NCBI GenBank assembly: GCA_963592135.1
Contig: CAVAVP010000006.1
Coordinates: forward strand, 26,651 to 90,650
Source of the DNA: UBA3700 sp963592135
GTDB taxonomy: Bacteria; Bacillota; Clostridia; Christensenellales; UBA3700
Direction of reading: 5' to 3'
DNA: 64,000 nucleotides
Below are positions 60,212 through 64,000 of the stretch, piece by piece. Positions within the stretch are counted from its first letter, which is position 1. The number at the start of each line of letters is the position of its first letter. Under the pieces are notes generated by a model, which had not been told where the DNA came from, did not search any database, and saw nothing but the letters and a program-made list of their open reading frames with translations. Position numbers and translations under genes: made by a program.

Positions 60212-61310
60212 TTTCTTTTCCTCCAAACTTTATAACTTCTTTATATGTAAATCTATTTGTTAAAACTTTTTCAGCCTTTACAATTTTTCCTTCATCAGCA
60301 AGTTTTAATACTAATTTACCAACTTCAAATATATCGTCGGTTTCTTTATATAAAACAACTACATCAACATCATATTCTTTATTTGATGTATTTAATCTTT
60401 CAAGCAAATCCAAATAAACAGCAAAACCTATAGCTTTAGATTTTCTATTTATTTTTTGCATTAGTTTATCATATTGGCCACCTGATAAAACACTATCAGG
60501 GATTCCTTCTATAAAACCTTTAAAAACAATACCATTATAGTACCCCAAAGCATTAATAACTGAAAAATCTACTCTAATAATTGAAGCTATTGGAGTCTTA
60601 GATAAAACATCTAGTACTTGTTCAAATGTTTTAAATGAACTTAAGGCAGCTTCACTTTTTAATGACTTTTTTATTAATGGCAATACTTTGCTTGGAACGC
60701 CATATGTGGAAATTAACAATTTTAAATCATCAACTATATCTTTATCTACATTATTTTCGTTACATATTTTTTGTAGTTCATGTATATTTTTTTCAGAAAT
60801 ACATCTAATCATGTCTTGTCTTATAGATTGGTTATTTATTCTATCTAGTATTGCAATTACAATATCTATACAAGAAACATCAAGAACAACACTTTTTGAA
60901 AGATTTGTTAAACTTTTTGCTGCAAGATATAAAACCTCTGTAATAGTATATTCATCAACATCTCCGATACACTCAAGACCTACTTGCATAATTTCTTTAA
61001 AAGCATCTGTTCTTTTTGAAACTCTATAAACATTTTCATTATAGTAAACCTTTTGCACGAATCCTGGGATATCTATAGTATTTTTTATAATAGATAATGT
61101 TACATCTGGCTTTAGGGCCATTAGTTTGCCATTTGTATCTGTAAATGTAATAACTCTATCTGAAGTTAAAAAAGATTTATTTGTAACATAAGTATCATAT
61201 TCTTCAAATTTATTCATTTTAAATTGAGAATAACCATATTTATTATAAAGTTCGCGCAAATTAAAAATTATTTTTTCATCGCTTTTTAAGATAGTATCGT
61301 TTATATTCAT
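60204..61310 (-). CDS. hisZ: ATP phosphoribosyltransferase regulatory subunit
   Basis: 368-residue histidyl-tRNA synthetase paralogue without the full synthetase motifs: FKMNKFEEYDTYVTNKSFLT, LMALKPDVTLSIIKNT, KVYYNENVYRVS, EIMQVGLECIGDVDEYTITE, DSVLSGGQYDKLM, AIGFAVYLDLLERL. Forms the hetero-octamer with HisG and carries histidine feedback. Confidence 0.93.
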   Translation of the reverse strand: MNINDTILKSDEKIIFNLRELYNKYGYSQFKMNKFEEYDTYVTNKSFLTSDRVITFTDTNGKLMALKPDVTLSIIKNTIDIPGFVQKVYYNENVYRVSKRTDAFKEIMQVGLECIGDVDEYTITEVLYLAAKSLTNLSKSVVLDVSCIDIVIAILDRINNQSIRQDMIRCISEKNIHELQKICNENNVDKDIVDDLKLLISTYGVPSKVLPLIKKSLKSEAALSSFKTFEQVLDVLSKTPIASIIRVDFSVINALGYYNGIVFKGFIEGIPDSVLSGGQYDKLMQKINRKSKAIGFAVYLDLLERLNTSNKEYDVDVVVLYKETDDIFEVGKLVLKLADEGKIVKAEKVLTNRFTYKEVIKFGGKENA

Positions 61311-61311
61311 A

Positions 61312-61602
61312 TTACTTATCCTCGTTTTTTAGTTTTTCAATAGCAAGTTTATATCCATCAGAATAATTTAAACACTTAGATACTCTTGAAATTGTAGCAG
61401 AAGAAATTCCAATTTTATCCGAAACTTCTTGGTATTTTATTCCATCATTTAACATAACCGCAGCATCGAAACGTTGTGCCATATCTTTTATTTCTTTAAC
61501 AGTACAAAGATCTTCAAAAAACTTATAGCACTCCTCTACATTCTCTAGTTTTAACATTACTTCAAATAATCTATCTATTGAATCACATTTTATACTTATC
61601 AT
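61312..61602 (-). CDS. yerC: TrpR-like YerC family regulator of the his operon
   Basis: 96 residues: RLFEVMLKLENVEECYKFFE, KEIKDMAQRFDAAVMLNDGI, YQEVSDKIGISSATISRVSK with the helix-turn-helix. Heads yerC-hisZGDCBHAF-hisIE with one base to hisZ. Regulons predicted by others link this family to histidine genes. An 18-bp palindrome in its own promoter suggests autoregulation of the operon. Paralogue of 44018-44287. Confidence 0.93.
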   Translation of the reverse strand: MISIKCDSIDRLFEVMLKLENVEECYKFFEDLCTVKEIKDMAQRFDAAVMLNDGIKYQEVSDKIGISSATISRVSKCLNYSDGYKLAIEKLKNEDK

Positions 61603-61627
61603 ATTTCTACCTCTTTAGTTCTTTATC

Positions 61628-61656
61628 AATTTAACACTTTAATTAAGTAAAGTCAA
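61628..61656 (-). promoter_or_regulatory. his operon promoter with palindromic operator
   Basis: TTGACT (61656-61651), 17 bases, TAAATT (61633-61628). The spacer and -35 hold ACTTTA-N6-TAAAGT (61636-61653), a plausible YerC site. GAGGTAG precedes the ATG. Confidence 0.65.
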
Positions 61657-61740
61657 ATAAAAAAAACAAATGATTTAAACTTAAGGAAAATTTTAGTTAA
61701 TTTTTAAGTTAAATTTAGTTTTTTTAAATATAATGGAATC

Positions 61741-61870
61741 ACTAAAAGGTTAGATACCTTTAAGTAAATAAGTGTTTTTCATATAATTCATCCCCTTAGG
61801 GATAAATAAACCCAAACAAAACCAAAACTCCGAAAGAGGAAGGCTAGCAGAAAACGCTAGCCTTTTTCTT
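61741..61870 (+). ncRNA. Structured leader RNA, candidate attenuator or riboswitch
   Basis: TATAAT at 61729-61734 predicts a start near 61741. Hairpin 1: AAAGGT (61745-61750) / ACCTTT (61756-61761). Hairpin 2: ATCCC / GGGAT (61790-61803). Then a terminator AGGCTAGC / GCTAGCCT (61841-61863) with a T-rich tail. AAAGGTTAG (61745-61753) can instead pair with CTAGCCTTT (61857-61865) of the terminator, with one G-T pair. CTCCGA (61828-61833) is complementary to the TCGGAG of the downstream ribosome site. I match it to no known class. Confidence 0.6.
61841..61870 (+). terminator. Leader terminator upstream of the ATC hydrolase-like gene
   Basis: Perfect 8-bp stem AGGCTAGC / GCTAGCCT, 7-base loop, then TTTTTCTTTT. 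It stands about 80 bases before the ATG. Confidence 0.9.
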
Positions 61871-61947
61871 TTATAAGAATTTCATTTTAATAAAATTCTT
61901 TTTTGTGATAACATTAAGTTAGGCTAAACGAACTCGGAGATAAAAAA

Positions 61948-62679
61948 ATGAAAGATACAGACTTAGTTTTTGATAGAAATTGTCATGTTTTATATTCAAA
62001 ACCATGTAAAAAGGCTATTTTAAAATACGTCAAAATACACTATCCAAAAGATAAGGTTGATGAGATTTTCACAAAAATCCAATTAAAATATATAGATTAT
62101 TTAAAAGATTATAGAACAGACTTAGGTGGGAAAAAGAATATGCATAATGGCGTAGGTGGAACTTATGATTCTATTGCTGTTTTTTGTTACTATGAAATAA
62201 TGAAAGATGTAACCTCAAAAGAAGAAATCGAAAAATTATATGAAGATTTGTTCTTGGGTTCTTTTAAAAAATTAAAGTTTGTAGATTTTAATAAAAAAAT
62301 TTATAAAAAATTAATGTATAAAGCTTTTCAAGGTGCTAAAAAGAGCTGTGATAAATTCAAAGATTTTGATATGGTAATAGAACCTTATACAGAAGGTAAA
62401 CCTATAAGATATCACTTTAACACTTGCCCTACATATGAATTTGCTAGAGATTATGGTTTTTTAGATATACTTCCAGTTCTTTGTAATATTGATTATACAG
62501 CCATGGCTTTACTTAAAGCTAAACTTATTAGACCAACTACCCTATCTAATGGCAATTGTTGCGATTACATATTTTATGGAGACAAAGATCCTAGAATTTC
62601 AGAATTTGAAGAATTTAGAGATGAATTTGGTGGAAGAAGAGATAGAAAAATAAATACAAATAAAAACGTGAAATCTTAA
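61948..62679 (+). CDS. L-2-amino-thiazoline-4-carboxylate hydrolase-like protein
   Basis: 243 residues. The C-terminal half has the family pattern RYHFNTCPTYEFARDYGFLD, ILPVLCNIDYTAMALLKAKL, RPTTLSNGNCCDYIFYGD, including the paired Cys and the late Cys-Cys-Asp. The family (ATC hydrolase, PF14196) was named for opening aminothiazoline carboxylate toward cysteine, but most members are untested. The N-terminal part is helical and basic. CGGAG lies seven bases ahead of the ATG, preceded by the structured leader. Monocistronic with its own terminator. Confidence 0.8.
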   Translation: MKDTDLVFDRNCHVLYSKPCKKAILKYVKIHYPKDKVDEIFTKIQLKYIDYLKDYRTDLGGKKNMHNGVGGTYDSIAVFCYYEIMKDVTSKEEIEKLYEDLFLGSFKKLKFVDFNKKIYKKLMYKAFQGAKKSCDKFKDFDMVIEPYTEGKPIRYHFNTCPTYEFARDYGFLDILPVLCNIDYTAMALLKAKLIRPTTLSNGNCCDYIFYGDKDPRISEFEEFRDEFGGRRDRKINTNKNVKS

Positions 62680-62695
62680 AATTATCTATAAAAAA

Positions 62696-62732
62696 GGGGT
62701 TGCAATATTATTTTGCAACCCCATATTTTTTG
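62696..62732 (+). terminator. Terminator of the ATC hydrolase-like gene
   Basis: GGGGTTGCAA / TTGCAACCCC with a 7-base loop, then ATATTTTTTGTATTTT. Confidence 0.92.
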
Positions 62733-62778
62733 TATTTTATAACCTAATCTTTAGCATCGAAAACACACCCGTCATTCG

Positions 62779-62943
62779 TTATATATTTCTATTCTTACAT
62801 ACTAAACTATTTTTATCTATGTATATGTTTTGATGGCTATATTGATAAATATCCGCAAGCATAACCACTCCCGCAACAAGCCTACATACCGTGATTATCG
62901 CAAGAAATACAATATCTTTTATTTTGTATTTCTTGAATATCAT
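62779..62943 (-). pseudogene. Truncated membrane protein remnant
   Basis: 54 codons: MIFKKYKIKDIVFLAIITVC then RLVAGVVMLADIYQYSHQNI and a stop. The KKYxIKDIVFLAII opening is how several ECF-type substrate-binding membrane proteins begin; it ends after the first helix. Follows the ABC exporter remnant on the same strand. Confidence 0.4.
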
Positions 62944-62952
62944 TTTGTCATT

Positions 62953-63078
62953 TTATTTTTCTGATACATTGTTTTTTACGCATTTTTCCACCTTATCCAT
63001 AGATTTTTCTTCCTCTGTATTAGCAATTAGAGCCGAATCCACCACTTCTATATCTTTGTTTTTCTTTTGTTTGTCCAC
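62953..63078 (-). CDS. Small charged protein or remnant
   Basis: 41 codons from GTG, DKQKKNKDIEVVDSALIANT then EEEKSMDKVEKCVKNNVSEK. No family seen. Overlaps nothing but abuts the stop of the ABC exporter remnant, so may be a decayed operon member. Confidence 0.3.
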   Translation of the reverse strand: MDKQKKNKDIEVVDSALIANTEEEKSMDKVEKCVKNNVSEK

Positions 63079-63079
63079 T

Positions 63080-63920
63080 TTACGCTTCCTCCGTCATAAC
63101 ACCATCTTCAACCTTATAGATTCTATCAGCAATTGCCATTGTAGACTCTCTATGCGATACGAGAATAATACTCTTTTTGTTTTTCTGTTCTTTTAACGCC
63201 CTTTAAATAATACTTTCGTTAATACTGTCTACGTTGCTCGTAGGTTCGTCGAGAAGTATGAGTTCACTACCGCGAAGAAATGCACGTGCTAGACGATACG
63301 CTGTTTTTCACCTGCGGAAAGTTTATCTCCGAGTGCGCCAACTGTGTTTTATATCCGTCTGATAAAGTCATTATAAAGTCGCGTACCGAAGCCATTTTGC
63401 AGGCGTTTTCGATTTCTTCCTGCGTAGCTTCAGGCTTTGCTATACGCAAGTTATCCTCTATCGTTTCTTCAAACAAATAGGTGCTTTGCGAAACCATCGT
63501 TACGTTTTTCAGAACGTAACGTTTTCGAGTTTAATCTCTTTGCCGTCTATATTTTCAGTTCCCCATTCTGGACCGGGCGCATTTAATAAAGAGATTATCT
63601 TTTTACCAGCGCTCGCGCCGTTCATAGCAACGTGGAACGCAGAACCGAACGCACGAGCGGCAAGAAAAATTTAACCACCACAAGACAAAGGAACAATGCC
63701 GCAATGGGGTTCAATCCCCAAAATGCAGTTCCAAAAATAGCAAGCGCGATACCCACGCCCGCGCCGCCGTATGCAACCAAGTCCATTATTGTAGTGCTTG
63801 TAAGTTGCATTACTAGAACTTTCACAGTAATTACTCTAAACTCTTCCGCACTTTCGTTGATCTTAACGTGTTGCGCCGCGTCCGCCTGAAAGATTTTGAG
63901 TTTTTGAAACCTGTTATAAA
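63080..63920 (-). pseudogene. ABC exporter (membrane plus ATPase) remnant, foreign composition
   Basis: Readable pieces in three frames: QADAAQHVKINESAEEFRVI, LVMQLTSTTIMDLVAYGGAG and further helix residues (membrane domain), AFGSAFHVAMNGASAGKKII, GPEWGTENIDGKEIKLENVT, then VSQSTYLFEETIEDNLRIAK, GDKLSAGEKQR (signature), ELILLDEPTSNVDSINESII (Walker B), a TAA stop, and SIILVSHRESTMAIADRIYK. Walker A is missing: the sequence jumps from ENVTF to the Q-loop at a 9-bp palindrome (63498-63521). At least two frame changes, one stop, one deletion. G+C is visibly higher than next door. A dead, laterally acquired exporter of the CydCD-like type. Confidence 0.85.
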
Positions 63921-64000
63921 ATCCACTTAAGCATACCTATTTAGTCTTTATATAGGCTAATTTAGAGTATTTTCTACCTTACTTATTAGTGGATATTTTT
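63917..64000. repeat. Imperfect inverted repeat at the window edge
   Basis: AAAATCCACTTAAG (63919 region) and CTTATTAGTGGATATTTTT (to 64000) are imperfect complements about 60 bases apart. Composition switches back to A+T-rich here, inside the exporter remnant. Could be the end of an insertion or a small palindromic element; the other end is outside the window. Confidence 0.35.

Noticed and set aside
61741..61775. preQ1-I riboswitch in the leader
   Set aside because: The hairpin plus A-rich tail looked similar at first, but the loop and tail consensus do not match.
62891..63889. Several plus-strand frames of 62-101 codons
   Set aside because: They are shadows of the decayed ABC exporter and its small neighbours, whose motifs read on the minus strand.
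1..64000. tRNA, rRNA or CRISPR features
   Set aside because: No cloverleaf with a GTTCRANNC arm, no rRNA segment and no regularly spaced repeats were seen on reading either strand.

Overview
The window is A+T-rich bacterial chromosome. The gene content points to a Gram-positive, Clostridia-like Firmicute: Shine-Dalgarno sites of the GGAGG type, lipoproteins, a sporadically leaderless set of transcripts, RibU with an FMN riboswitch, a yybP-ykoY riboswitch, the short HisG plus HisZ pair, DapL, a TrpR-like YerC regulator, a YolD-like protein beside a Y-family polymerase, and an SOS box of the Bacillus/Clostridium type. I cannot name a genus. No rRNA, tRNA or CRISPR array was found.

Layout. 1-0.5 kb: broken-off lipoprotein with an MBG-like domain. 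0.65-9.0 kb: housekeeping (coaE, polA, icd, rimI-tsaB-tsaE, ribU, rsfS, nadD-yqeK fusion). 9.1-13.8 kb: accessory stretch with small lipoproteins, a DUF2971 gene interrupted by an assembly gap, and several genes broken by one stop or one base shift, including an AbiH-type phage-defence gene. 14.0-17.0 kb: Mn2+-riboswitch-controlled P-type ATPase. 17.1-26.7 kb: yhbY-obgE-nth-dapL-purA operon, then guaA and a second P-type ATPase. 26.9-35.3 kb: aroQ and an aroE-aroK fusion, a MATE exporter, phosphate uptake (PiT plus DUF47), a DUF3810 metallopeptidase, pgi and a TIM-barrel isomerase. 35.5-40.2 kb: an MMPL transporter, then a SOS-controlled Y-family polymerase with a YolD-like partner and a dead fic gene. 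40.3-43.9 kb: M20 peptidase with two membrane proteins. 44.0-46.8 kb: amino-acid ABC importer with a circularly permuted binding protein and its own YerC-like regulator. 47.2-53.7 kb: hemW-lepA, a LUD protein, a glycerophosphodiesterase, and the iscR-like/iscS/iscU cluster. 53.9-61.6 kb: complete-looking his operon led by a second YerC. 61.7-62.7 kb: a leader RNA with competing hairpins in front of a putative aminothiazoline carboxylate (ATC) hydrolase. 62.7-64 kb: wreck of a foreign ABC exporter with visibly higher G+C.

How the parts fit. Metal homeostasis (Mn riboswitch and ATPase), Fe-S assembly, histidine synthesis and perhaps histidine uptake are the regulated themes. The strongest oddities are the permuted binding protein, the leader RNA at 61.74-61.94 kb, the three interchangeable switch arms of the Mn riboswitch, a recurring promoter layout that leaves almost no 5' leader (polA, tsaE, the TIM-barrel gene, the Y-family polymerase), and two genes whose expected ATG reads ATA.
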